DNA from: Heliopora coerulea
Lineage: Eukaryota; Cnidaria; Anthozoa; Scleralcyonacea; Helioporidae
Reading direction: 5' to 3'
Length of the DNA stretch: 64,000 bases
Assembly (NCBI GenBank): GCA_030142905.1
Contig: JASJOG010000082.1
Coordinates: forward strand, 124,001 to 188,000
Positions 1 to 11,500 of the stretch are shown one piece after another. Position 1 is the stretch's first letter; every line of letters begins with the position of its first letter. A program made the position numbers and the translations under genes. The notes beneath the pieces are model-generated. The model was given only the letters and a program-made list of their open reading frames with translations, searched no databases and was not told the DNA's origin.

Positions 1-1436
1 CGGGAAAAAGCAGCCGTATAAGGTGTCTCCAGTTTTTATTTTGCATGCTAAAATTGTATTGTCTTCATTTACGAGCATTTGAATCTTTAAAATTATTATA
101 AATCTTGCTTTTTTCGTTATATTTTCTCTTAGAAGCCTTTAAAGCATCGAAAAAAATCTCCGGTTACTTGAAGCAATGAGAATGTAATCTGCACTCACAA
201 CATTAGCTCGCACGACAATCTAATGAGCCATATAGCTCCCAATAAGAAGAAAAATCCTAAAGACATTGACATTTGACAAAGATATCTTGATCATAATCAT
301 TAATTAATAAACATTGCTGAGCGTACATTCTCTGGTTCAATACTGAACTGAAATTTCGTCGGCGTTAAAAGACACAGTTGTAATCTCATTCGCACGTGGC
401 GCAGCTCGTGCTTAACGGACCAACGCTGCAATTTGTTAAAATGACAGGTACAGTGCCGCTCAAATGAAACTTAACACGGAAAAGTCAGCGAGTTTCGAGA
501 TCTCGTGAGTGCTTAAGGAGAATCAAGCGGGATCTTCGAAATCAGTTTCAAGATCTCACGAGTGCCCTAACTGAGATACTTTTGGAGGATCAGAGAGAAA
601 TTTTAGTTATATGATGTCTTCGAAAACGCGTTGCTGGCTTTCGAACACAACTTTTGAACAATGGCGCCTGAGGGTACCTATCTGCCCACTTTTTACGAAG
701 GTCATTTTTCCGATTCGTGCAAATCCAAGGAAGGAAAATGCCTGGATTGGTTGGTTGATTAATTGATTGATTGATTGATTGATTGAATGACTGGTTGAAA
801 GAACGAACGAATGAATACATGGATGAATGAATCAACCAATGAATAAATGAAAACATGCAGCATAGACAGAAAGACTGACTAGCAGATCGACATACCTTGG
901 ACAGACAGACAGACAAACATACCACTGGCAGACAGGCACACAGGCCATTGATGGGATGGAGGGGCGAACTGAGTCACTGAACGCCTGTTTATGGTCATCA
1001 TGTTGGTAACCGGTTTTATGACCTCCAAGTGCTTTGGCCAGAACGCGGTCATGTGACGTTCAATTTCATTCCTTCCTGGCTTTCACGACAGAAGCTAGAC
1101 TAATATATTGTCAAGACAAGCAACACAAAAAACTGCTCCATATATATCTTGGATTTAGATACCTCTCACGATTTTATCAATCAATATTATAGAATGTACT
1201 GTTGAATTATATCGTAATTGTGCTTGTTTATTATTTTAGTGGTGGATGACGTCCTTAAACAAGAACAAAAAATTCAAGAAAACCTTGTACAAGTTCAACG
1301 TTATGAGTCGTGGAAAAAAGGAGACAAGGTGCGCACTTATGGATCACTTGTGTATGTTTCTTAGAAAACAAACACAGTTTTGATTGTACAGACTTTGTAG
1401 AATGATTGCTTCCATTTAAAAATTCTTTTATGGGTA
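1..1436. repeat. Gene-poor flank with simple repeats
   Basis: No supportable gene is visible. A tract of TGAT units lies at about 752-790 and is followed by related TGAA/TGGA units to about 850; an ACAG/ACAA tract lies at about 900-920. Two similar short stretches around 488-515 and 546-576 share the core AGATCTC(G/A)(T/C)GAGTGC. The antisense open frame at 590-925 is a translation of the simple repeats and is not a gene. Any promoter or upstream exon of the PARP14-like gene that starts at 2594 could lie here, but I see no TATA box or other signal I would defend. Confidence 0.6.
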
Positions 1437-2003
1437 AAGTCGACTCAAGATAACTCGAACCTTCGGGGGAAATCGAAAAAGGCTCGAGGTATCGGAAGTT
1501 CGAGTTCTTGGGAGATGGCATCGAATGAGCGGAAATGAGGGAATTAAATTGTGTTTCCTCACCATTCCTCGTTACTGTTCAAACAGGGTGGGTTTTGGTG
1601 AGGTTTATTTAAGGGAAAGAGTACAAACCAAATGATACTTTGCCAACAAAACAACCAAACACGTTGTATGTATACTTCATACCAAAACACTAAAGAACTT
1701 GACAATTAGACACTTCAATATATATGCATTCTGCTCCATTTGATTCAAAGTAAGTTAAATTTTCTGAATTATGTTTTGACATCATTGCACTTTTTTCACA
1801 AATGAGGTTCGAGTTATCGAGGGGAAAATTTTAAACAAAATCATATGAAGGGAAAACAATTTCACTTCCAGTTAGTGGGATGTTCGAGTTATCGAGGATA
1901 AAATGACGGTAAAAGTATGAAGCAAATTCAGGGGAAATTGATTTTGGTTTGAGTTAGCGCGAGCTTTGAGTTATCGAGGATTTGAGTTGTCGAGAGTCAA
2001 CTG
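1437..2003. mobile_element. Pogo/Tc1-mariner-type MITE, TA target duplication
   Basis: The left end reads AAGTCGACTCAAGATAACTC after TA (1435-1436). The reverse complement of the right end reads CAGTTGACTCTCGACAACTC before TA (2004-2005). This gives imperfect terminal inverted repeats of at least 20 bp with a TA target duplication, as in pogo/Tc1-mariner elements. Inside are repeated copies of the end motif, TTCGAGTTATCGAGG-like, near 1806, 1882 and 1970. There is no transposase reading frame, so the element is non-autonomous. Assignment to the superfamily rests on the TA duplication and the terminal bases. Confidence 0.7.
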
Positions 2004-2593
2004 TATTTAAGTTATGCCTTGTTCTTGCGAGAAAATACGTTTCAGATAATAAGGCAAAAGCGAGGTTGGTGGGGCTAATTTGTGTAATAATTAAAAACCG
2101 AGCAAGAGTGCTTTATCAGATTTAAAACAGGAGGTGACAGGCGATTTTTTGGATATGATAAAGCACATACTGCAAGCTTTTTAAATGTATTCAAAAAGGA
2201 ACCTCTAAATACGCTAATTCGCGAAGAAAGTTTGAAATTTAATGTTTTTCTCGAAATTTCCATAACCCCCGATTATTTTATAATGCAATAATTAAACAAT
2301 TAAATGCAAAACAGTGGAGACTCTGAAGCCTGAAATTATTCTTATTCTCTATACGTTTCAACTATCTTGTTGTCATATTTAACGTTTTTCTGAGCCGCAA
2401 AAATTTGAGGAGAAAAGTGTGTTTTTATCACATTTTTAAATGTGATAAAATTTTATCACATGTTGCTAAACATGCCGCACTTTTGATTTTCCTTTGTGTT
2501 GTCCACTTGAATTATTAATGAGTTTTAATGTTATACAGATAATCTGTAGCTTTGAATAATGTTTGAATGGAACTAATTTAACTTTTCCATATA
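2004..2593. other. Intergenic or 5' region upstream of PARP14-like gene
   Basis: AT-rich sequence with no recognisable gene. A near-perfect palindrome lies at about 2426-2452 (TTTATCACATTT followed by TTAAATGTGATAAA) with a further TTTTATCACATG copy beside it. It could form a hairpin or bind a dimeric factor. It is about 140 bases upstream of the first ATG of the PARP14-like gene, so a regulatory role is possible but unproven. Confidence 0.4.
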
Positions 2594-5500
2594 ATGTTAT
2601 CTTTCAAGTTTGACTGTCAGTTGACAGTCAAAACTGCTGAGGATCCCTCGAATGAAAAGAGTATCCTGATTGTTGAAAATCTCGGTCCTGACACGACTGA
2701 AGAGTGCCTGCGGAACAGGATGGAGGTCGTCACAAAACTAGAAGTTCGAAAAATTGTTTTTGGCAAAAACAATAGCGCTATTGTGATTCTCGATGGGGAA
2801 GCAGGTAAGGGAACAACCAGTCATTAATTTATGCCTTTTAAAAACGTGCCTGTTATTTTTAAGATTGTCGAAGTAACGTAATATGTTGGTGTAACTGGCC
2901 TTTGTGTGTGATAGACCTCAATCTTTATGGTGGTTACCAGCGACTTACCGGGCGGAAAGCGAAGTCGTAATATAAAAATAAGAGCCCAGCTCAAAATTCT
3001 CACAGAAAGAGACATTGGTTAAAAATATATTTTACTCACGTTTCGTCGTTAGACGCGTGACATCTTCAGAGTACAAATGAATAATGAGAGTTAGCATATT
3101 AAATTATATTTACATGGTATTGGATAACACAAAGCCAATGAGAAAAGAGGAAGGTGTGAGAACAGGAAACAGCGATGAGAAAAGAGGTATAAATCAAAAC
3201 AAGACAAGGGGAACAGAGCGGATAGTTCTATTGAGTTCGGGCTTAAATTTAGAAATGAGAAGGCTTTCCCTAATTAACAATTCCGAAGCGGTATTGAAGA
3301 CATGGAGATTTCACCTTTGAGTGGAAAGAAACTGACATATTCTTCTCTTTCTGCCATCCAAGCTCACACCAGGACAACTTGCCACCCCATTTCCTTTGAC
3401 GACTTCTCCATTATGTCCTATTGCAATACCGCTTCGGAATTGTTAATTAGAGAAAGCCTTCTCATTTCTAAATTTAAGCCCGAACTCAATAAAACTATCC
3501 GCTCTGTTCCCCTTGTTTTGATTTATACCTCTTTTCTCATCGCGGTTTCCTGTTCTCACACCTTTCTCTTTTCTCATTGGCTTTGTGTTATCCTATACCA
3601 TGTAAATATAATTTAATATGCAAACTCTCAGTACTCATTTCTACTCTGAAGATGTCGCGCGTCTAGCGACGAAACGTGAGTAAAATATATTTCTAATCAA
3701 TGTCTCTTTCTGTGAGAATTTTGAGCTGGGCTCTTATTCTTATATTATGGTGGTTGTATAAAATATTCGTTTGTGAGAATATAACTTATCCAGACCCGCT
3801 TCGCCCGTATGTTTGTAATTCTAGAGGATCTTTTCTTCCAAACAAGGCGAGTGATACTTCTTAAGATGTACGTAAAAAGAAATTTGCTTCCGCTTAGGTC
3901 GCACATATATATCGAACTTGCACCCTAGCTCACCATCTGAGTCTTGGTAGCTCAATGGTTAGAGCGTCTTACCGGTCATCAGAAGGTTGCGGGTTCGAGC
4001 TCCGTCTGGGGCTCAGAAATCATTTTCTGAGTATCGAGCTTGAAGATCGTTCATCTACCTCAATATATCCAAGCTCTCATGTTTCTCAAACATTAAACCG
4101 CATGAATTCGGTCTGTTGCACCACTGTATTTAACTGAGTTCATTTTGTTTGCATGACCAGACTGCTACTCAATTTATTCGATCCCTTTTAGATGATGATT
4201 GCCTTCAAGAGTCAAAGGAAAGAAAGTTAAAAGGTTCGACAATTGAGGTAGCGTTTGCTCCACTAACCAAAGGGATAAATATAAGCAGAATTCCTTCGCT
4301 GACCACAAAAGACGAGATAATTGATAAATTTGAAAATCTAAGAAATGGCGGCGGAAAGATTACCGACATGATTCTTGACAAGAAGAAAAGAGAAGCACGA
4401 GTTTTTTTCGAAGATCATAAAGGTAAATGCCAGGCTTTATATCGATACTAAAGTTGCATATACATTGTAAAGTTTTTGCTTGGGAGGTACCACTTGCTGC
4501 GAAAGAACCACGTTTCTAGAGAAGAATTCTAGAACGTGGCCACACTGTTTCTCTTGGTAACTTTCGTACTTTATCTTAGAAAGCGTGGTAATTTCTAAAC
4601 TAAAACAGTAAAACAGTCGATAAATGTTAGTCTTTCTTTCATTCCATTATCTTTATTCTAATGACTTGTATAACAGCTTCTTTTCCATCACCTGTTAATT
4701 TTGACTACCTGTAGTTTAATACTCAACTTTCTTTACATTCATTGTACTGTGCAATTTTATCCAGTCAGACGATGTTACTCAACGCGACGAAACGTTAATC
4801 CTACTAAAGCTGTTGCATTCTATATTAAATGGTTTTATTTCCTGTTTTGTGCTGGGCACTATAATATTACGATTACAAAACTGAGGTACTTTATGTGTGC
4901 ATTGCATGTTTCGATTTCGATCTGTGTCAACCTTGAATCTGTAGTGATTTTTAAGGGGTTAGGCAAAGGTGACGGGAAAAATGAGGATTGTACATGGTGG
5001 TATTTTTTTTGTTAATTTCATCAATTGAATGGAATTGGCCAGAATTCAGCGAGGAAAATCAACGAGGTGATGTTCTGTGGCCGGCCTCTCTGTTAACTTA
5101 CATTGTTGAATTCACGTCAATTCCTTTCGATCTCTTGCCTCGTCTTATGCTCATCACTTTTTAGAACACTTTTTATTAATTGGTCGTTCTCCAAAATATG
5201 TTTAGCTACAACAATATATTTATCAAGCTCTGATTTTGAGCAAAAGGCCTATCTTCTATGGAGTATGGTGACCCCATTTTTTTTTCACTATAATATTTTT
5301 CATAACGTACGGACAATCAATAAGGTGTTTTAAGAATTCCTGAAATTTCGCACTCTTTGTTCAGTAAAAGCAGTGCTATTTTTTTTTTAAAAAAATCAGG
5401 CATCACACAAGCTTTCTCAAAATCTGATTATTGCTCGTTCAAAAGTGCCACCATAACAATTGCTTTAAGACTTAGTATTAGTATTTCATTCGAAAATATT

Positions 5501-8500
5501 TCCCTACCTTTCTCCTTATGCACCATTCTCCATAGAAGTATTCATATTTTTTTAGGGTACAACTTGTATTCTTCCCCCTTTCAAAAGATTGTGTTGAGCC
5601 GCCATAATTAAAAAACACCCATTTTGCAAAATTAATATGTGATCTTAAATTTCCTTAATAGTTGTTCCAAAATTGGTCAAAGGGAAACATGTATTACGCG
5701 AAGCTGAGTTGCTGGTTACACCCTCTTATGATTGCTTTGAAGAATTGCCTGATGAAACAACCACAATCAAAGAGACTTTTTGGAAACTTCCTGTGACGCA
5801 TAACGTCATGAATTTTGTCGCAAAACATCGCGACATCGAAAGCGAATTCGATCTTAAATCAATGAATTTTGATGTAAAACAAGGGATACTACAATTCTCC
5901 AAAGAATTTGATGATCCTAAAGAGGCGGAAAACTTCGAATCCAAATTGAAATTGTGTTTGAATTCTATTGTCGAGGATTCCATCAAGATTTCCAAGGGCA
6001 TTTCTCAAAAAATAGAGGAGGTTTTGAAGGAAAGACGTGAAGAGTTTCAGAACAAATTGGTAGTTGTCAGATATGACCCGCAGTGTTCAGCATTATTTCT
6101 CATTGGAGAACAAAAGGAAGTTACTGCCAAAAAACAGTCGCTTTTAACTATAATACACAACCTACAAGAACGTCTGAAGAAGAAAACAGCAAACTTAACC
6201 ATCCTTGACAAGAACAAGTTGCTCTTTCTAAATTTCATTGAGTATTCAAAGAAACTGATGACAGAGTTTCCTAATGTTCAGGTTACTGGACCTGAAGAAA
6301 CTTCTGGGAGGATCAGGTTAATTGGAACTCAAGAAAGTATAAAAGATGTCAGAATAAGAATTTTAGAAGACATACGTGCAATAACCAAAACGAATGTGAA
6401 AATGAGTAAGAGGCAGCTTGGGTTTTTGAAACGAACCCAGTGTAAATTGGTTAACGATGCGTTGAAAAAGGATGGTACGAATGCAATGCTTTCTATTGGA
6501 TCAGCAGAAACACCTAGAAAAGCAGAGGTGCTGGAAGCAAAGATAATCACATTGAAAATAACCGATGTAAATAGTATCATGAAAAATATAGTACTCAACA
6601 TGACGTCTGAGAAATGTGTGCGAATTGATGATGACACTGGACGTTTTCTTTCAAAGTCAAAGAAACTGAAAGACTTCCAGGTTGAGCAATTTGACAAATT
6701 TGGCGTGATGGTGGAATATGAAACGGTTGATCCCCGCAATATCTGGATTGTAAGTGAAAATTCTAAAACAAGCAATGCGTTGGAAGAAGTAATGACATTC
6801 ACCAAGTTAAACGCAATCCATACTAACACTTTCCAAACCGAAGAAAGTCGTGCTCGTTTTTTGACCAGCCACCTCAAGGATGATGTTGCCACTTTATGTG
6901 AACACCTTTCAGAAGAAGGCGTTCAGGTAAATCACCTAAATTCTGGGTCTTTTATGATCAAGGGAACAAAGGCCGGTATCAAACAAGCTATTGATTCCCT
7001 ACTGTCCTTGTTGGAACAAGTGGTATCGCAATTTTACCAAATGAAAGGGCCTGGTGTAAAAAAACAACTGGAGATGGATGCAACTGCTGCTATGATTACC
7101 GGGATCGAGAAAGAATACAAGTGTATTTTCGAACGGAATGCCAGGAGAGGAAATTTGGCCTCCGACGAAAGACTTGTCACCCCGAAGGACGATCCTTTAG
7201 TAAACTATGATCAACTCTTGCCCATGGATGACAAACAGATAAAAACAAAGTCAGGCCAGAAGATATCAGTCGTGATTGGAGATTTGTCACAACAAAAAGT
7301 AAGAGAACGCTTAAGTGACAAGTATACTCTCATGAAGATTACACATGCCAGACTTCACATGTGAAATTGGAAGGTCTGGAGTTGTTTCACATGTGAACAC
7401 AATTGAACCACGTGGGTAAAACATGTCAAATCAAATTATATGTGAAACTTGAGCATGTGAAAAACACAAAAATTTTAAAAAACACATGTGAAGCTGAAGG
7501 ATATCTACGTTTATCACATGTGATTATATATGATCAAAAAAAATCGCACGTGAAATCATTTTGAATTTTAGTGAGGTTACCCGTTTGTAATAAGATGTCA
7601 CGCCACTTCAATCCTCTCCAGACAGCAGGCATTAAAATATACATATTTTTTTTAACAAAACGAATACGGGATCATCTTTTAAGTGGTAATCTGACAAGTG
7701 ATCTTTAAGTGGTAAAGGTTGCATTGGGGTACGTATTGTCGCAGGTAGCCACGTGGCGCGAAATTTTTTATCCTTGTCAAAAATCTTTTTGAAAAGCAAA
7801 TTCTGCACACAAGCTACAAGACCCTGGCAAAGGGAAGTTTCAATGATCATCGTACCAAGTTTTAGAAAAAATAATAAAGGTTACGCTGGATAAAAGTATT
7901 ACTTCCATAAATACTGCTACAATAAATATATTGCATTAGTTCGAGTTTCATGTTGTTCATAATTGTGCAAAAAATATTGAATGAGCACATTAAGTGATTA
8001 GTCTAGAAACTCTTGAGGCAGGATTTGTCTCAGCAGGATTTTTAACACAGCAAAACTGTAGGGCGGAACCTGAACTCGTTCTTTCACGTAAACAATTCTA
8101 CCTAGAAGAAAGATACTTTCCCTTTTGACAACAGATATTTATAGTGAGGGAGGCCAAAATTATGTCGCATTTTTTAAAGTTTATCTCACGAAATGGTTTC
8201 GTGATTGACATTTTGTTATACTTGGTCATCGTTTTCTCGATTAACCTCTTCAGCTTCGTATATCAACTGCCCATTACATTTCAAGTGATGTTTTGGTTCT
8301 ATATCATACTAATCACTATGCTATATTCATTATACATTAAACTTCAAATACACTAAATTTCAAAGAAACAATTTTGCTGAGTAACACACGTGACGTGAAG
8401 TGGGTAAGCAAATATCGAAGTTAAAAAGGTCCACTAATTATTTTTATTATTATGTACAAGGTCGACGTCATTGTTAATACAACAAACGACAAACTAGACT

Positions 8501-11500
8501 TGAATGCCAACCCATGTGGCAGGGCCTTACTTAAAGTGGGAGGCCAGGAACTGAAAGATGCATGTCAGCAAGTAGGAAACCTTCCCGTGGGCAAGATTGC
8601 TACGACGAAACCAGGGAATCTTGATTGCAAGCTCGTTTACCACGTCAACTGCGCAGCCTGGAGAGATGGACAAGGAGAATTGGTGAGATGGCCATCTGAT
8701 TTTATCTTGTCAAAGTTTTTTTTTCGTTTTTTTTCTTTCTTTTCGCTCCTGGTTCCTTAATGAAAGGATGGGCAGTCAACTCTATCAATAAGAGTCGACG
8801 GGCAATGAGCCGATGAAGTAGGTCGGCTACTTTCAGTTCTTTGTCGAGGTCAGTTGTCTTCTTTTCTTTAATAAAATGACGTAACTATTTACCACTCCGC
8901 ATTCTGCTTTGGGATAGACTTCCCAACTTCTAAAAGTTCTACTGACAGGGCTGAGAATTTGAACTAGACAAGAGTGTTAATTATAAATTTTTAAACATTT
9001 CTGTTTTTGGCAAATGTGACGCCTTGTGAGATGTATACCTCTCATAAGCAAAGCCAGGACGTTCTGTTCTTCTCGTTTCTTTAACTCTTTCGACGCGGGA
9101 GCTCCCCCTTTGACGAGTAAAATCGTCTGGCGTTTGCCAGAGTAAAATAATAGAAGTCTTATGCCGCCGGGAAAGAGTTAATCATTGTTTACTTATTTCC
9201 TTTCCAACAGGTTCTTCGTCAGATACTTAAAAGTTGTCTAAACGCAATCCATAACGACAAATTGAAGTCAATTGCAATTCCTGCAATTGGTACAGGAAAG
9301 TTAAGGTGCCCTCATTCGGCAGTCGCAAATATTCTCTTTGAGGAAGTTGTAAACTTCCTGACTGAGAGCGCTGAAACGACCTTAAACGATGTTCGATTTA
9401 TTGCATACCACGACGACCAACCATCGATTGATGCCTTTATGAATGAAATTAAAAAAATAGAACCGTTGATTTCCGATGCCGCTGGAAAAGACAGCAATGA
9501 TTCTAAGCCCCCGAATTTCGGTTCTTTTGGAATGAGTAATTATCCAGACGGCCATTTGGATGTGTTTCTTGGCAAAAACCTCACTGTTCAAATTGTCAAT
9601 GAAGATATCACGAAAGAGTCTACGGCATTAATTATGCATGTGACAAACGGGGAACTCTCTCTCCAGGGAGGTGTAGCAAAGTCACTCGTAAAAGCTGGGG
9701 GCGATGTCATTGCTGAAGAATGTATGAAAGTCGCTCCAGTTGGTTTGTTTTCCGTCAACTTCACGACTGCAGGAAATTTATCCGTTGCTCAAGTAGCACA
9801 TGTTGTTGCACCAGATCGGCCGACAATTCAAGATCTCAGGAAGTGTCTAGAAAAATTTCTTATTGCCATATCGAAGGATAATATTCCGGAAATATCTTTT
9901 TCTGCAATCGGTTCTGGAATTATCGGGTTTTCCGAGAACGATTCAGCCAATTTAATATTTAGAGCGCTATCTCAGATTTCGGAAAAGACAAACTCAACTT
10001 TAAGGTTGGTTCGGATTGTCATCTTCGAAAAACGCAAATTCGAAAAATTTAAAACTGCCGTAATTGAGTTATTTCAAACTGATAAAAAAACAACTTCTTC
10101 AACTTCGACATCATCCATACTCGAAAAACTTAAAACTGCCTTAGGATTATCTCGAGGTGATAAAGAACCAATTTCATTCTCATTTTCGACATCAGCTTCA
10201 ACTTCAGCTTCAACCTCCGCTTCAACTTCAAAGATAGCAAAGGAGGAAGAAACGGGAGACAGTAAACTTTGTATCCGAATATATGGTAAGGACAAGAAGG
10301 TTATCGAGAAAGCATGGACTGAGCTCACGAAAAAGTTGAACGAACTAATTCAAAAAGACATAGTGGAGGACCAAGACGTCAAAAAACTGTCTGAAGATGA
10401 GATTAAGAAAATACAGAAATTAAGATCAATGCATGATGTCGAGGTATGCATTGATCAGGATGCTGGTCACGTAACAATCCGAGGACATCCGGATGACGTT
10501 ACGAGCGTTCGTAAGAAAGTCTATGAAATGCTCAAGAACATAATGGCTCGTGAAAAGAAAGGTAAAAACTGAAAAGGTAATAATAATAAATAATAACAGC
10601 GACGTCGAAAATAGGGCCGGGATAGAGGGGAGTGGGGCACAGTGAAACTTTTTCCGGTCCTGGGTCTCCATTTGTACAATTGGTGATACGCTTGTGTTGT
10701 TATACCGTATAAGTTTGCAAGAGCTTTTTTAGACAAATACTGATTTATCAAAAAAAATCAATTTCTTGGAATTGATCGGAAATCTTCGAAATGTAGCCTA
10801 GCGTGTGGATTCTCGGTCATGAAATTTGCAAATCTGATGCTGGATGTTAATCTCAGCTGACCCATCAGCCGTCAATCTCAACATGTGATCAATTTAGGCG
10901 AAGCTAGCCGACAACTTTTCTTAAAAAACCTTTCTCAATAATGCTTTCTACATATCATTTATTACGGCTGTTTTCTGCTGGGAGGATTTCTTCGCGCGAA
11001 GTGACTTTATCTTTTGTCTCGTGGACTCTCGCCTGCAACTAATCATACGTCTATTCAGTTTATGCAAAGAAAAGTTGATTCGTGCAATAAAATTCGCCTT
11101 GGTTGAAACAGCCTAAACAGCTGTGTGAATGCCTCATAAGAGGTGGTTAACTACGTTGGACAAGCAAGTTAGCTTCTCCATACGTTTCATTTAAAGACCA
11201 AAAAAAATGTATTTTGGTCAACTCCCCAAAGTGTGACACGAAAATGACATTTCGTTGATATTAAACTCTGCGATACTCAACAAAAATAGTTTACCAAACT
11301 TGACTCACTTTTGAATGTTCCTATATCTGCATTCAGAAAATACTGGGTTGCCTAACAGACTAGAAAAACATCTATAATTCCTATTTGTTTCAGAAAAGAT
11401 ATTATTATTTACTAGTAATTCATCGCCAGGATTAGGCTCGTTGAATTTTATATTCTTCTCAAAACAGGCTCTTTTCTTCCCAAACACTGGGATAAACAAC

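Noticed and set aside
3941..4012. Functional tRNA gene
   Set aside because: The fold is fair, but a mismatch in the anticodon stem, C at position 33 and many G-T pairs in the acceptor stem fit a SINE head or pseudogene better.
6329..6892. Long antisense frame over the KH-like exon
   Set aside because: A shadow of the 5662-7298 coding exon on the other strand; no homology and codon pattern follows the sense gene.
8144..8356. Hydrophobic plus-strand reading frame, possible small membrane protein
   Set aside because: It lies inside intron 3 of the PARP14-like gene, is Phe/Ile/Leu-rich as expected from T-rich sequence, and has no family resemblance or own splice context.
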